A stretch of 64,000 bases of DNA from Vitis vinifera (GCF_030704535.1 NC_081815.1:19118001-19182000), one strand, 5' to 3'; shown: positions 22,015-35,212, numbered from the stretch's first letter. Numbers and translations are program-made. Notes: generated from the letters alone by a model not told the origin.

Positions 22015-22400
22015 CCTGAATTCAGGAATCAAAGAAAAAAATTTTAAAAAATAAAATAAAATAAAATTCACCACTGCCAGTAGAAACAACTGGCAGGCAA
22101 TAGAAACAGTATCAGAGAGACCCACTTTGCAAATCGATAACCCCTCCGTTTGGTTGCAAAGAAAACAAAGGAAAAAAAAAATTCATATCTTCACCTTTCC
22201 CAAACAAAACAAGAAATGAAAACCCCAATTCAAAAAAGACAAAAGGTTGCCCCGGCTCACCTGGGTGGAGTATATTCTTTACTGGGGTTACAATGAACGA
22301 ACAGGCATGAAAGCTTCCATATCTTTTATATTTTACACATTTTCTCGCGAAACAAACCGAACGTAATGAGTAGCTGAAGTCGGAGAGGAGGAAGAGGCTC
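22015..22400 (-). other. Probable 5' UTR intron and leader exon of the LIN1-like gene
   Basis: A good acceptor (TTCAG before 22015) precedes the ATG exon, and a consensus donor (CCCAG/GTGAGC, exon end 22261) lies upstream on the minus strand, suggesting a noncoding first exon from about 22400 to 22261 and an intron 22260-22016. The transcription start was not located. Confidence 0.5.
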
Positions 22401-23909
22401 GAGGAACCCCTTTCCGGGGAAAGTCTACGGAAGACGCTAATACGGCGTCGTTTTGATTGGACCTTTTTTTAGTTTCTTTTTCTTAAATTAAATTTTTTTA
22501 TTTTTTGATATTTAAGATATAATAATTTGTTTTTATTTTTTTAGTTATTGTTTTTAAAATGAAAAGTTAATAAAAAAACAGAATGAAATTTTTTTCTAAT
22601 TTAAATAATTATCTCTTCTTCTTTGGCTTTCACAATAGATAATTTCCAAATATAGAATAATATAAATTTAATTTTGGTGCAATAAGATATGGAAGTTTTT
22701 TCATATTCTATTATTCATATTAAATTACTTACTATTTAATTGATAAAACAAAAATTTTCTATGAATATTTTTTATTATTATAAAAACCAAAAACCATTCT
22801 TATTAAGATTTTTCTCTTTTCTACGTTGTACAGTAATTCATCTTCATTTTCATTTATATCAAATGCACTCAAAATAAAAATTAAGAGTTTGTTTGGTTAT
22901 ATGATTTAAAAATAATTTTCTGTTTTTAACGATTAAAAATTGTTTTAAAAATTTTCTAACACTGTTTATTGAAAACAAGTTTTAAAAACAAAGTGAAATA
23001 GAAAATAATTTTTAGAGAATAAATAGAAATTATTTTCACTAATTTTAAAAATAAAAGAAAAACATGAGTCCCTTTTGTCATGTTTTCTTAAACTTGTTTT
23101 TTAAAAACTATTTTTAAGTTAAAAAAAAAAAAAAAAAACAAGTGTCAAGAAACATGATCAAATGGGTCCAAATTTATTTTAGAAACAAATTATTTTAAAG
23201 AATAAATTTAAAATATTATGCTTTTGTAAAGTATTACGAGTAATAATTGAAAATATTGAAAAGAATTTAAAACTTTTATGTAACTATGGAATACCATTAT
23301 GGAGAATATATTAAGAAAAGGGTTTTTGATATTTGACTTGTGGAATAGAATTTTTCTCAAACAATTGAAAATTATTCTCCAAAAAAGTTATCTTACATGT
23401 CACCTAATAATACAAATTTTAATAGAAAAAATAATTAAAAATATGAATAATAAAATAACAAAACTATTTTTACTACTACTTCCATCATTAAAAGCAATAT
23501 ATGAAGATAGAATATAACACTTTGGAGAATTTAAATAAAAATTTTGAATATGTGACTTCTACTTTTCAGTTTGATTTATCCTTATTTTGAAAAAATAGAA
23601 AACCTATACTTTTTCTCAATTTTGATACGGGAAAAAGATTTTTATTTAGTTAAATCTTTTAAAAATATAAAAATTATTCTTAATTTTAATAAAAACGTTT
23701 CTAAAATACACTTTTCAAACATAATTACATCGAATCACATTTACTTTTACTTCTCTTTGTACTTCTACTATTGCTAAACGCAAAAGTTTGACACTATCTC
23801 AGACATACCTTATAGAGAGAGGTATTTGCATGGATACAAATACAATGTACATTCTGCATTAAGCCAACATTACAAAGGCACATAATTTATCAGCCTTGAT
23901 GGAAAAGAA
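22401..23909. other. Intergenic AT-rich region
   Basis: Region between the LIN1-like promoter and the 3' end of the CASP-like gene. Open frames at 23299-23517 and 23571-23777 are Ile/Lys/Phe/Asn-rich and look like chance frames. The 3' UTR of the CASP-like gene probably occupies 23790-23909. Confidence 0.5.
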
Positions 23910-26900
23910 CTAAGTGGGCTTTAGGAGGTGAAATTGTTTAGGTGAGTAGAGTCTGAACAAAGAGAAGGCAGACAGAGAAGAGAGCAGGACCATGAGGAGG
24001 GAGGCTAGGTAGCCAGAGAGAAGAGCCCCACCAACTTGGATGCAGAACCTGGTGTATCTGTTGCATACCTTCATCCATTGAAGGCTGCTCTCACCAGTGA
24101 CAGCTATAATGGAGGCCTGCAATGCAGCTGTGTTTGCTGAAAATACGGTGTACACTGCTGCCTGTTTCCCATCACATTAAAGTAGTGAGTGAAACGTATA
24201 TAATCTACACCACTGAGAGACAATTAATTAGCAAATAAAATGTCTTTTTCCTTTTATAAATGACTAAAAATTGACCAACCTTTAGGCCCATTTGTTTTCT
24301 TGGCTCAACTCTCAAGGGACTACAACAGTTCTAGTAGTCCTCTTCTTCTTCTTCTCTTTTATTTATTTATTAATTATTTAATTAAAAAAAATTAAATAAA
24401 TTTTAAGTTAATTTTATTAAACAATCTTAATACTTAAAGTAAGAATTAAATAACAAATTTTAAATTAACAATTTAAATATAATTTAACATAAATTCAACT
24501 TAAATTATTAAAAAATAAATCTTAAATTTTACCAAACACCTTAATCTTTTATAAACATCAATATATATATATACCCAAACACTAGCCATTTTTCTACAAA
24601 AACATTTTTAATAAAAAAAAAAAAAAAACAACTTGCAAAAGCACCATAGACTAAACATACTGTTACAAGGATCACTCTCAAACAAGCCCTAAATTTGTAT
24701 GAGCAATAATAAAAGTACAACTTGTAAAAACGTTATAAACTGAACATATTTTTATAAGAATCACTATCAAATAGACTTTAAATTTATCGAAATTGGTATA
24801 ATGATTTTAGGATGGTGGTAAGATGGTATGGGAAGATTCCTAAGAGACTTGTCTTCTCTAGGCATTCAAGGGGTCAAAGATTCCAAAACAATTCATTCAT
24901 GCTAATCAATATTGACAGCTATATATAGAACCCTCAGCAAAAGCCTTGAGTATTTAAATAGGAAAATGACTTGTGCTATGCAGAGGTTTTTCATATTTGC
25001 CTAAAATATTCAAAAGAGATGCATAGCATAACTCATTAATATTTGATAGAGACAGTGGGCTCTGGACATATGCGTTGGTTGAGTCCATTTGGTAGAGTTT
25101 AGCTTTATCAAAAGTAGCTTGATCACAAGGAAAGGACCACATAATTTATGGCACCATAACTGACAGAGATGAATGCAGGTGGCCTGGTTTATTACCATGC
25201 ATGCTTTAACTGATCAACATTGATTTTAGTGGCTCTGGAAGCAATTACTCCAAAGAAGACTGAATGGCTATGATATGTCCAATCGCCCTGCCTCATTGTT
25301 TTCTCTAACTTGGACCTCGGTTCATACAATCGAGGATTTGACTTTATGTTAAACGATCAATTAACCGAAAAGTTTAAGTTTTAGACAATGACATAATTTA
25401 TATTCAGCTAATGGGACTCTAGATACCACGTTAAACTATCGATTGTTGACCTATAAATCGATATATCCATTTGTGGGATCCATGGACAATAAATGAGAAA
25501 AGGACTTGAATTTGAGACTTCGGTTATATTACGTTCAATTATCAATTTTGACTAAAGTTTAAATTTCGGCATATCATATTTGGGTTAGCTAGAAGTTCCT
25601 TATCATATTTAATTATCAATTTTTCTAACAATTTTAATTATTAAAATTTAAATACATAATATATATCATGTTTTAATAATAGATAATCATTCAATAATAT
25701 ATACCAAGCTGATAATATTTTTGATACCATGTTAAACTATAAATTATCTTTAAAACTTAAATTATTGGATAATAAGCTTAAATTATTGCAACAAAGTTAG
25801 TTGGTGTAGGTTGATTATCAGATGGGCTCTCCTCCACATCCAACACTAAGAAGAAATAAAGGGACAAGCTCAAAGTTGCATTGATCCATTGGGGTGCCTT
25901 ATCTTTACCCTTTTTTATCATCCAATACTACAAAATTAAGCAAAAAAATTCAATTGAATTTCAAATAATTGAGAATTGAATTAATTCATCAACTATGTGT
26001 TTTAATTTATATTTGAGTTAAAGCATTAAAATCTTGTCTTAGAGCTTTTTTTAGAATTACAAAACAAGCATCAATGAGATCTGGAAATGACATCTTAACA
26101 TTCAAGATTTTGCTACCATTTTTTTTTAACGGAAAGAAATCTTCGAAATAATCTTCGAGACCAAACTTTATAATATTTATAGGAAAATCTAATATCCAAA
26201 TGATTGACTTTAAATTATAAATATCTTTCTTAGTTGAACAATATGATATTTTATTTGTTTTTTGTAAACATAATGATAATAGTAAATATTAAGATCTTGA
26301 TACCTTATTAAACTATCATATGGTCACCTAAAAGATAGGTTTAACTAAAGCATAGGCTTGTCCAGGGGGTCAAACTTAAAGAAAAACATGGAAATGAATT
26401 TTCAAAAAAAAAAAAAAGAAGAAAGAAAAATGAAAATATGTTCAAATATTCGATGACTGAATTTCTGAAGGTATGGTGCCATGAACCAGGCAAAAAACAG
26501 AAGACATACCTGATCTAAGAGGAAACAAACCCAAGGAAGAGTGACATATGACACGTTTATAAGCTTCCCTTTCAACTTAGCAGAGATAAAACCCCTGCCT
26601 AGTTGAAGGAGATTATACCCAGCAGCCACAGAATCAACATAAACCACGACTCTGTGAAAAAACAACCAAACGTTTACTAGAAAAATCATTATCATTCAAT
26701 ACAAAAAAAGCAAGAACAGATGATGAAAAGATCAGCCAGAGAGCTCACTGGAGAGCACCCAAGTCTCTGAAAGTGGCAGTCTTCTTAATAGTGGAGAAGA
26801 GAAGCTTGGTTTGGGTGTCAAAGCCCAGCAAACAAGCAGTCAAGACCAAGACCAGTATGGCAAAAAGCCTCAGAAAAGCTTCAGCTCTGGCCAGTGAGAT

Positions 26901-26921
26901 CCCAGAAGAAGACTCCATCAT
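23910..26921 (-). CDS. CASPL: CASP-like membrane protein (CASPL2 subgroup), three exons
   Basis: Exons 26921-26749, 26651-26510 and 24161-23910 join in frame to 188 residues. The product has four hydrophobic segments, as CASP/CASPL proteins do: LRLFAILVLVLTACLLGF, the DSVAAGYNLLQL region, LPWVCFLLDQ to AAVYTVFSA, and LLSGYLASLLMVLLSSLSAF. The family's conserved Arg in segment 1 (LRLFA) and Asp in segment 3 (LLDQ) are present. CASP proteins build plasma-membrane scaffolds guiding local wall deposition; CASPL roles are less defined. Start chosen at ATG 26921 (MMESSSG), though upstream in-frame ATGs (near 26975 and 27044) are possible. The subgroup (2C) is recognised by sequence feel, not by alignment. 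Intron 2 is 2.3 kb. Confidence 0.85.
24162..26509. other. Intron 2 of the CASP-like gene
   Basis: 2.35-kb AT-rich intron. Repeated phrases such as GATACCATGTTAAACTAT (near 25727) and relatives near 25420 and 26300 suggest a low-copy dispersed repeat, but no transposon ends or coding domain were seen. Confidence 0.5.
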
Positions 26922-27049
26922 CCCTTTTCTCAGGTGGGGTGTGACTGTTCTAGGGCCAACACCCAATACCGACATGCATCTGTATATGTAGGTGAGGACT
27001 GAGGAGGCCAAGTGGGTAGGGAGAGACGCAAAATCAATGGCCAAGAAAG

Positions 27050-29480
27050 GTCCACGAGAGCTTGGGGGATGGGAAGAAGCTAGGCTCTTATGAGATACAG
27101 ATTGGAAACCAACGTGATGGAATTGATTCAGAAATTAAGGAGGCACGGCAAGGGCTGTCCCACTCTGTATATGAGTCTGGATTTGCAGTTATGAGGTGAA
27201 GTGGTGGCATCACCACTTGACACTTCTGGGTCAACCCTAGTATAGTAATAACTAATAACTGGGTATATGAGAACCGCCTGTTTCGCAAATGCCTACTTAT
27301 TTATTTGAGTTACTTTCCTGACTTTTATGTGGGTTTTAGGAAAAAAAATCCCATCCTTAGAGAAGAGGTTTTAGCATGTAGTGTTTTTGCTCGTTTTATT
27401 AACATTTTTAACACTTGAATGATAAAAATTTTAAGTATTAGAAATATTAAAAACGTTTTCTAAAATCATTATCAAACATATTTTTCATATTATAAATAAA
27501 AAAACAATTAAGCATTAATTCTAAATATTTGAAAGAATTTGACAAAGTTTTAAAACTATTTGTGAAGAATGATTTAAAGTAATTTTTTATCTACCATCAA
27601 AATAAGTTTTTGGTGATATTTGAAACCATTGTTGGAAACACTTTGAGAACATTTTTTTTTGTTTGTTGGAGTTGGGGTTGGAGTTGGGTTTGGATGACCA
27701 AGTGGATTGACCTGACCTAATCCAACAAAAATGAGAAATGGGGAAATAGTTTCAGGGAATTAAAATTATCTATAAATTGTCAAGTTCGAAAGAACACGCT
27801 TCTACAAGAAAATCATTTAAATTTTTTTATATATATATATTTTCTCTATAAAAACAAAGGTTAAAACATTTATACTATGTAAATTGAGTTTTTTTTCTTT
27901 TTGTAATTTCATTCATAACTTAGGTAGAGAATTTGTTAATGAAACAATTGATTTAGATTTTGAGCATTTCAAAATGTAATCTGAATCCTTATTTTCCATC
28001 AATATAAAATTCATTAATTAGTCTCCTTTAAAATATTTTTAATGAAATTATTACCAACATATGCAAGATAGAGACATATATAATTCTCGCTCTTTTGGGT
28101 AAATATGCTTAGGATTTATGAATTTGAAATTTTATTAAATATCTCTTTTATTTTAAGTGAAAAATGAGGTAAGTGAAAATAAAAAATAAAAATAATAGAG
28201 AAACCATTCGACGAAATTTCAAATTATGAGAGTTAGATCTATTTGGTCAAAACTTGAAGACATGCGAACAAAATTGACCCAAAGGGTAGTTCCAATTACT
28301 TCTTTTAGTTTCTTCTAATTTGTCTTTATTTTGGGGCACCTTCACATCATGAAAACAGGGCCATACGCTAACAAACATAAATGAATGGGAAAATGTTAAA
28401 TCAAATGAAGGAGTAGGAAATGGCCCTTGATTATGCTATTAGGAAGTAGCACTTTCATATTGAATGTAAGTTTGAATGTCACAACCAACTTAAATTGTCA
28501 ATTTTATATCTAGTCCCGGTTATAGTCTCTTTCATGGAATCACTATAGTTGAGGGCAAAATTTTTAGCATTTATAAAAATCAACTTATCAATCATATATA
28601 GACCCATGCATTTTTAAAACTGTGAGAATTAGTCAATCCATGATAAACAATATTTACATTGGTAACAATGTCCATGATTTATCTTGAGGCTATTATACCA
28701 ATCGAAAACCCAAAATTTCATAATATTAAAGTTATAAACATCTATGGTCGGATCTTTCATTTAGCTTTAAATTAATATTAACATTAAATCTTAAATGTTA
28801 TTTCATGCACATTTTGGTCAAAGTACCACCTTTAACCATTCAGGTAGTATATTTTAATGATATAAGTACTATCTTTAACTACCATATATATCATCTTTGA
28901 CCAATGAGTACATAAAATTTGAATTATTTTTAAAGGGTTTCTATTTTTTATTATTTTTATATGATTGCATGAAAATTCACTTTTTCCTAAAACATATATT
29001 ATGATTTTTCACTTTCTTTTTTTTTGCATTAATTTTTATATATTTTTATTTCATTTTTGTTTTATTATAAGACTTCTTGAAGTTGGAAAAAACATTATTT
29101 AGATCAATTTCATAGGCAAGGTATAATTGATAGGAAAGTCCATGATTATTTGATTATCTTATTGGAATATGATTTCTTATTTATTTATTTTTTGTTGTTA
29201 TTAATTTTCATTTGTAATAGGAAAAATATTATTTAGATCATTTTTTTTAATTTTTTAATAACAAATTGAAAATGATGTCATGAAATTTTTTATCAAGGGT
29301 CATAAATACATTCAATGAATCAGTGGAACTATAACTACAGTTCCAACTATTAGAATTAATTGTACTTTTGACACTGTTTATTTCTTCAAAACTAGAAAGG
29401 GTTTATTTCCAAATATATGTAGAGAGAGAAAGAGAGAATTTTCTTTAAAATATTTTAGAGCTTATTTAGGAGTGATTATG
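27050..29480. other. Intergenic region upstream of the CASP-like gene
   Basis: Contains the promoter side of the CASP-like gene and about 2 kb of AT-rich DNA. No gene, RNA or repeat with clear ends was recognised. Confidence 0.4.
29476..29480. repeat. Giant solo LTR target duplication, left copy (TTATG)
   Basis: TTATG directly before TGTGGACCCC; the same five bases follow the other end at 33809-33813. Confidence 0.85.
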
Positions 29481-30479
29481 TGTGGACCCCGCATTTCGGC
29501 TCATGCGTTTCCCACTCGATGGCGAGCTCGATTTTTACTTGAAAAATTGATTTGTTGACTAAAAATGACTTGGAGTCGCCACTTATTTTTGTTTTATATT
29601 TAAAAGGGTAAACAAAATAAGAAAGAAAACCCTAAGTGTGACTCCTTGTTTTGGAAAAGATGGTCTGTGAAAAACCAGATCGGGTTCGGGGGTCAGGTTA
29701 CTTATCAGGAAGGTACGGAAAAAAACCGTAGCACCCTTCTAAGTCCCTAAAGTCGGGTCTCTACTAATAAAATGAAGTTGACGTGACAATTGATGAGTAA
29801 GTCAATGAATACTTTGAATGATCATGCACACGTAAGAATCGAGACATGTATAGACAACGATTAGAGGGAAAATGGGTACATACCTGGGCAACGAGCCACC
29901 ATGCGCTATCCATAGAGAGGGTTAGTACACCATATAGAGCACAAAACATATCCATGCATCACTAAACAGGGATTAGAATTGTTCGAAGAAAAACTGGATT
30001 TTTTAAATTCATTTGAGAATCAGAATCTTATAAATTATTCGAAAATTGGATTCTTAGGAATTAAATGTAAGAATGAGAACTTTTAGAAATTAAATTTGAA
30101 AGAAAATTGGGATTTTGAAGGGTTATTTGAAAGTTCGGGATTTTTAAGAAAAATTAAGTTACGAAGATCGGGATTATGGGAGTTAAATTTTGAAAGGGAT
30201 CGGAATCTTAAGTTATTTGAGACATGGAAATTATGAAGGTTGATGTGTAAAAAATGGATATCTTAGAAATCATTCGAAGACAAAATCTATAGAAATAATG
30301 AAATAGATGATAATAATAATGACGATAATAAGTAGCGGGGTAAATATGGGAATTGGAGCATGGGAAACTAGAAGTTAAGTTCGGAGATAGAACAATTGGA
30401 AATTCAAATAGCTAAATTCAGGAATCGGAATTTTGAAGAATTAGACTCTAATGATTGAAATTTTTAAGAGAAATAAATG

Positions 30480-31890
30480 GGTAAGTATGGAGTAATGTTA
30501 CCGATTAATCAAAACAATATTTGGGTGGATGAATGTAGGATAATGATTCCAATTGAGTAACATAAGGTTTAAGCGGATTATTGAAATATTAAATTATCAA
30601 AATAAATATGGGATAATGATCCTAATAGATGGAAATAAGGTTTAAACGAAATATTGAAAAATTAGGTTAAGGCACGGGATTTTCGAAGGATTAGACTTTA
30701 AATAGATAGGTAAATAGGGGTGGATAATTCTAATGAATGAAAAATGAGATTTGAACTAATTATTGAAGAATTAAGTTAAGGCATGGGATTTTCGAAGGAT
30801 TAGACTTTAAATAAGTAAAGGAACATAGGATACTAATTCTGATTAAAGAAAATAACATTTAGACAAATAGTGGGGTTTTAGGATTGAGAATTAAATTATG
30901 ACATTGGATCTTTTAAAAGGGGCGGATTTTGGATAAATAAACTAATATAGGATGATAATACTAATTAACGAAAATAATCATTTAAACCGAATAAAAAGAA
31001 TAGTGGAATTTTTAGGGGTTTGAAAATTAAATTAGGACATCTGGTTTCTAAAGGATTGGATTTTAAATAACTAAACTCATATAGGATGATAATACTAATT
31101 AACGAAAATAACATTTAAACGAAATAAAAAGAATAGTGGAATTTTTAGGGGTTTGAAAATTAAGTTAGAACATTGAATTTTTAAAGAGTTGGACCTGAAA
31201 TGAATAAAAAGATAGGGGATAAGAATTCTAGTTAACGAAAATAACAATTAGGCGAATAATAGAATTTCGAAGGTTGAAAGTTAAATTGAGATTTTTGAAA
31301 GATTTGACTTTAAATAAATATAGGATGATGATTCTAATTGATAAAAATGAAATTTAAACAAATTGTAGAATTTTTGGGATTGAAAAATTAAATTTAAAAA
31401 AAAATATACGGAATGTTTGAAGGATTAGACTTTAAATAACTAAATAAATACGGGATTGTAACTCTAAGTGATGAAAATAAAATTGAGTTGAATTGTAGAG
31501 TTTTTAGGATTTGAAAGATTAAATTAAAACATGGAATTTTTTAAGGATTAAACTTTAAATAACTAGATAAATACGTGATAATAATTCTAATTGACGTACA
31601 TGAGATTTAAACGACTTATGGAGAAATTAAATTAAGACCTGTGATTTTTAAAAGGGTTAGACTTTAAATAACTATATATGTATGAGATAATGATTCTATT
31701 TGATAAAAATAAGATTTAAACGAACTATTGAAAAATTAAATTGAGGCATGAGATTTTTTTAAAAGGGTTAGACTTTAAATAACTATATAAATATGGAATT
31801 AATCACTCTATTTAATGAAAATGAGATTTTAACGAGTATTTGAAGGATTAAATTCAAACATAGGATTTTTGAAGGATTACTTAAAGACCT
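30480..31890. repeat. Degenerate tandem array of 108-134-bp units inside the giant solo LTR
   Basis: The phrase GATTAGACTTTAAATAA, or a close variant, recurs near 30691, 30799, 30923, 31057, 31188, 31299, 31426, 31546, 31656 and 31768. Each unit also has GATAATGATTCTAATTGA-like and GGAATTTTTAAGGATT-like blocks. Units diverge by point changes and small indels. About a dozen units are visible. Confidence 0.75.
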
Positions 31891-32217
31891 AAGTTTTGAA
31901 AATGGAATGTAAAGTCTAGAATGTAGAAACTTATTTGAGTCCAATATAAATTAATTTATACAAAAGTTTTTCATATATGGTGATTAGACATAATTAAAAT
32001 ATAAATTATTTTGTGTTTCAAAAAACGATGTTTACCCCTAATGATTTATCCGTTAGTTATGCTCAAGTCAAATTAAAGAAGGTAGGTAATAATGTAATAA
32101 GGTGTAATAAAAAAATAAATAATAAATAGATTATGAGGATTAGGAGTTTAGAGATTTTTTTTAGAGCTGGGGCAGCCAAGTGGGCTAACCCAACATCGCC
32201 TTGGACCATGAGGGTAG

Positions 32218-32640
32218 CTAGTTTGAGGAACAATGAGGCTCCTCATCAATGCGTGGGCTAGGCTCCAAACCCAAGCCCAAATCCGAACCATGGGCCCGCC
32301 CCAAAACAGCCATTTCCATTACAAACTTGGGCTTGGGCTCAAATCTGCACCCGCCACCACCAGAAAAACCCACATTGCCGCCTTTGACACTTTGAGCCTG
32401 AACTTCGCCTCCTCGTTTAAGCTCGTCAGTGACGAACCGTACACCACCTTCCCCCATCGAACCTGAAGGCTCCAACTGCCCTGACCGCCGCCCCCCGACG
32501 CCGCCGGATTTCTTCAAGTCGTCTCCGGTAGTCGGCGCTGCACGTGACCCTGTCGTCGGCTGCCGCTCCTTGTGCTGATCCTGCCGCTTAGATATGTGAA
32601 GGCCATTGCTGAGCTGGTGAGATGGGATTCGCGTACCCAT
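32218..32640 (-). pseudogene. Apparent captured 5' exon of an At1g16860-like membrane protein gene inside the LTR
   Basis: A 140-codon minus-strand frame starts MGTRIPSHQLSNGL, then KERQPT, GSRAAP and DDLKKSGGVG. From memory, plant proteins of the uncharacterised membrane protein At1g16860 family begin with a very similar block (MGxRxPSHQLSNGL, KERxPT, GGDxKKSGELG). Similarity ends after about 50 residues, where the sequence turns Gly-rich and unlike the family, so only a first-exon piece seems present. GC is higher than in the surrounding LTR. It lies wholly within the solo LTR, so it probably travelled with the element. A search of the peptide would decide. Confidence 0.55.
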
Positions 32641-33740
32641 TGATGACTTAAAGAGAGGATCTACAGAGAGGAAGGTAGAGAAGGAGCGAAATGGAGAGGT
32701 GCTTTAGAGAGAGAAAAGGTGGTGATGGAAAGAGGAAGGGTGACGACGTGCATGTACAGTCCTCATGCTCGCGGAAGGGATGATGAAAATGAGAGGGTGG
32801 TGTTTCTGATGGGTGGTGAGATGAGGGTAGCCATGCTCATATAGTGCTGTGTTATCCATTCTTTCAATGTGGTAAAAGTGCAATCTTTTCAAAAGGCCCC
32901 AACAACACCACTATCCCCACTAAGAAGCTGTTAAGCAGGATATGGAAAGAATGGATGATTCCTTCCCATGTCTAGATCTTTTAACATTCCATGAAAAAAA
33001 AACCAACTGCATCTATGGAATTCCTGATGGTATAAACCAATGGCTGAGAAGATCCGGGTAACAAAGATGGACCAGGAACTATACCAAGCCTGAGAGATCT
33101 AGGTAAAAGAGAAAAAAAAAAAAAAAAAAAAACTTACCGAAGGACTTTTCCTGCTCATTGGGTCATTGTAAATACAGCTGCATTGTTAACCTTGGAAACT
33201 ATTGTCGTCAAGTCAATAGTGGCATAACACAAAGAATCCATGGCAGACTTATGAAACATTGTACAAGTAGCTGCAGTGTAGCATAGGCTTTGTGTATCTA
33301 GCATAGAAAATACCTGGACCAAAACGAGAAGCTCCTCCTCTGCTCAGCTCGAAATCACCTCCCTATAGCTCCTCTTGCTTACAGCTTCTCCATGGCTTTC
33401 AAACTCTTCTTCTCGGTTCTCTCTCACTCTCCCTCATGCACTCAAAATTTTCCAGAACCCTCTATCTCAGGAAAAACTCACCCCCCTACCCTTACTCTGT
33501 TTTTTTCCATTTTCTCCCTTTTTTTTTCTTTTCTTTGTCTTTCCCTCAGATCCCCCCTCTATCTTCCTTGGCAAGCCACTACTTGCCCTACTGTTCCTCG
33601 CATCAGCAGCATGGCCCTCCAATCACCAGCATGGCCCCTCTATCTTGACTTGCTGCACATCCCATCTCTCGTAGCTGCCTTCATGCCGAAAGGGGTCCCC
33701 CCACTTGCCTAAGGTGCTGCTAGCTGCTAGTGATCCCGAG
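32641..33740. other. Remaining 5'-side sequence of the giant solo LTR
   Basis: Moderately GC sequence with GA-rich (32650-32740) and CT-rich (33400-33560) stretches, and overlapping open frames (33375-33712) of low complexity. No protein domain recognised; treated as LTR sequence. Confidence 0.45.
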
Positions 33741-33808
33741 ACACCTTTCCAATGTTATTGTATATATAAAAAAACCTAAAGTCCCCGGCCCTTGAAAGGG
33801 GGTCTACA

Positions 33809-33813
33809 TTATG
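33809..33813. repeat. Giant solo LTR target duplication, right copy (TTATG)
   Basis: Matches 29476-29480. Confidence 0.85.
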
Positions 33814-35198
33814 GTAAAAGCCTTTTTAGTTGTAATTTTTTTTGTCAAAATACTTTTACCAAAACTACTTTGATAGAGCATTTGAATTAAAAAATAGTTT
33901 AGTGTTTTTGAAGAAAAATTAGTTGTTCAACTTTTAAACAGTTGAAAAATTACTTATACTACTTTTTGGAGAAACATTTGATAGAAGTTTCTCTCAAAAA
34001 CACTTTTAGAGAAAATGTTTTCACTTAAAATATTTAACAAAGAAAGATTGTTAAACACATTATAAAAATCAATTGAAGTGATTTTTTAGATTTTTTAAAG
34101 GAATTTTTAAATTTTACTAATATTAAAAAAAAAATTATTAGTTCCACAATCACTTTTGAACTAAGAAATCTTAAGCCCAATTTGGTAATTATTTTTGAAA
34201 AGAGTTTTTTATTCTTTAGAATAAAAAAAGAAAAAGAAAATAAGTTTAACAACTAGAAAATAGTGAATAATTTTTTGTTCGTAAAAATAAAGAGAAATTT
34301 CTGTTTTTAAAAGCAATATGGTATTTTTAAATAATTTATTTTAATTATTTTTTGAGATTTATTTTAAAAAATAATTATAAAAATATAAAGTATGATTAAA
34401 AATAAAGCACCATATATAAAATTTATTTAAAAATATAAAGTAGATTGAAAACATTTTAGGTTTTTCTCCACAGATTTGTTCTGTAAAAAATTAGAGAACA
34501 ATTTTAAAAAATAAATATTCTCTAACCATTTTTTTTTAATAAAAATAAAATTTAATTTTGTAGTTTTAAAATCTGTTTAGAGTCACATGTACATGTAGAT
34601 AAAAAGCAAAAGTTGGCATGAATTGAATCAAAGTGAGGAAAAGAAAGGACATATATCCTTAATTATGACATCTAACAAACCACACAACTGGGCCATTGAC
34701 ACCCACATCAAAATATTAATAGCAAGAGTTCCCTACTCCTTGTGCCTATAAATTGTTGAAATTGAAAGATGATTACAACTGCACGTTTTGCTTCACAAAT
34801 CCTTTTCATTTCTTTGCAAATTGTCATATTTGGAGGTTGCAATTTAATGGGTGTGGTGTTTATCACTTTACATGATGGCTTCAAAAATTAATGCCTATTG
34901 GATACAGTTAGGTTGGAAAATTTATTCTATGGGTTTGTTTCCAGAGTATTTTTAATGGAAATTCTTAATTTAAAAAACATGTTTGACCTTTTTTAAAAAA
35001 AAAATAGTTTTTAAAATCTGAGATATTTTCAAATGTTTTTATAGTCTTTTGAGGAATAATTAAAAATATAAAGGATAATCTAAGAACTTTGTATTATATA
35101 AGAGGGCATACTACTTTGATGAAAAATATATCGAGAGAAATATTTTCCTGTTTGAATTTTTAATCAAAATTTGTTCCTAAAAACATTTGAAAAATATT
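33814..35198. other. AT-rich intergenic DNA
   Basis: No gene seen. Inverted AT-rich stretches (for example near 33940-34020) suggest old MITE remains, but the ends could not be fixed. Confidence 0.4.
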
Positions 35199-35212
35199 CT
35201 TAAGAGCAGTGA

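Larger units (their letters stand above)
29481..33808 (-). mobile_element. Giant solo LTR (4,328 bp) of a gypsy/Tat-like element
   Basis: Plus-strand ends are TGTGGACCCC (29481) and GGGGGTCTACA (33808), which are near-inverted, flanked by the perfect duplication TTATG. The left 330 bp, read on the minus strand, match the 3' ends of the LTRs at 47500-47822 and 48590-48910 (shared blocks GTGGCGACTCCAAGTC, TTTTCACAGACCA, AGAGACCC, GGGTCCACA). That pair borders a primer-site-like sequence, so these are LTR 3' ends and this copy is reversed. No internal region is present, so it is a solo LTR formed by LTR-LTR recombination. Assignment to the Tat/Ogre group rests on LTR size and the probable primer site in the sister element. 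Confidence 0.85.

Noticed and set aside
23299-23777. Two small Lys/Ile/Phe-rich frames
   Set aside because: Composition is that of AT-rich noncoding DNA; no start context, domain or splice partners.
26773-26991. 72-codon plus-strand frame
   Set aside because: Antisense to exon 1 of the CASP-like gene.
33375-33712. Three overlapping frames rich in Leu, Ser and Pro
   Set aside because: Pyrimidine-rich, low-complexity sequence inside the giant solo LTR, open in all frames by composition.
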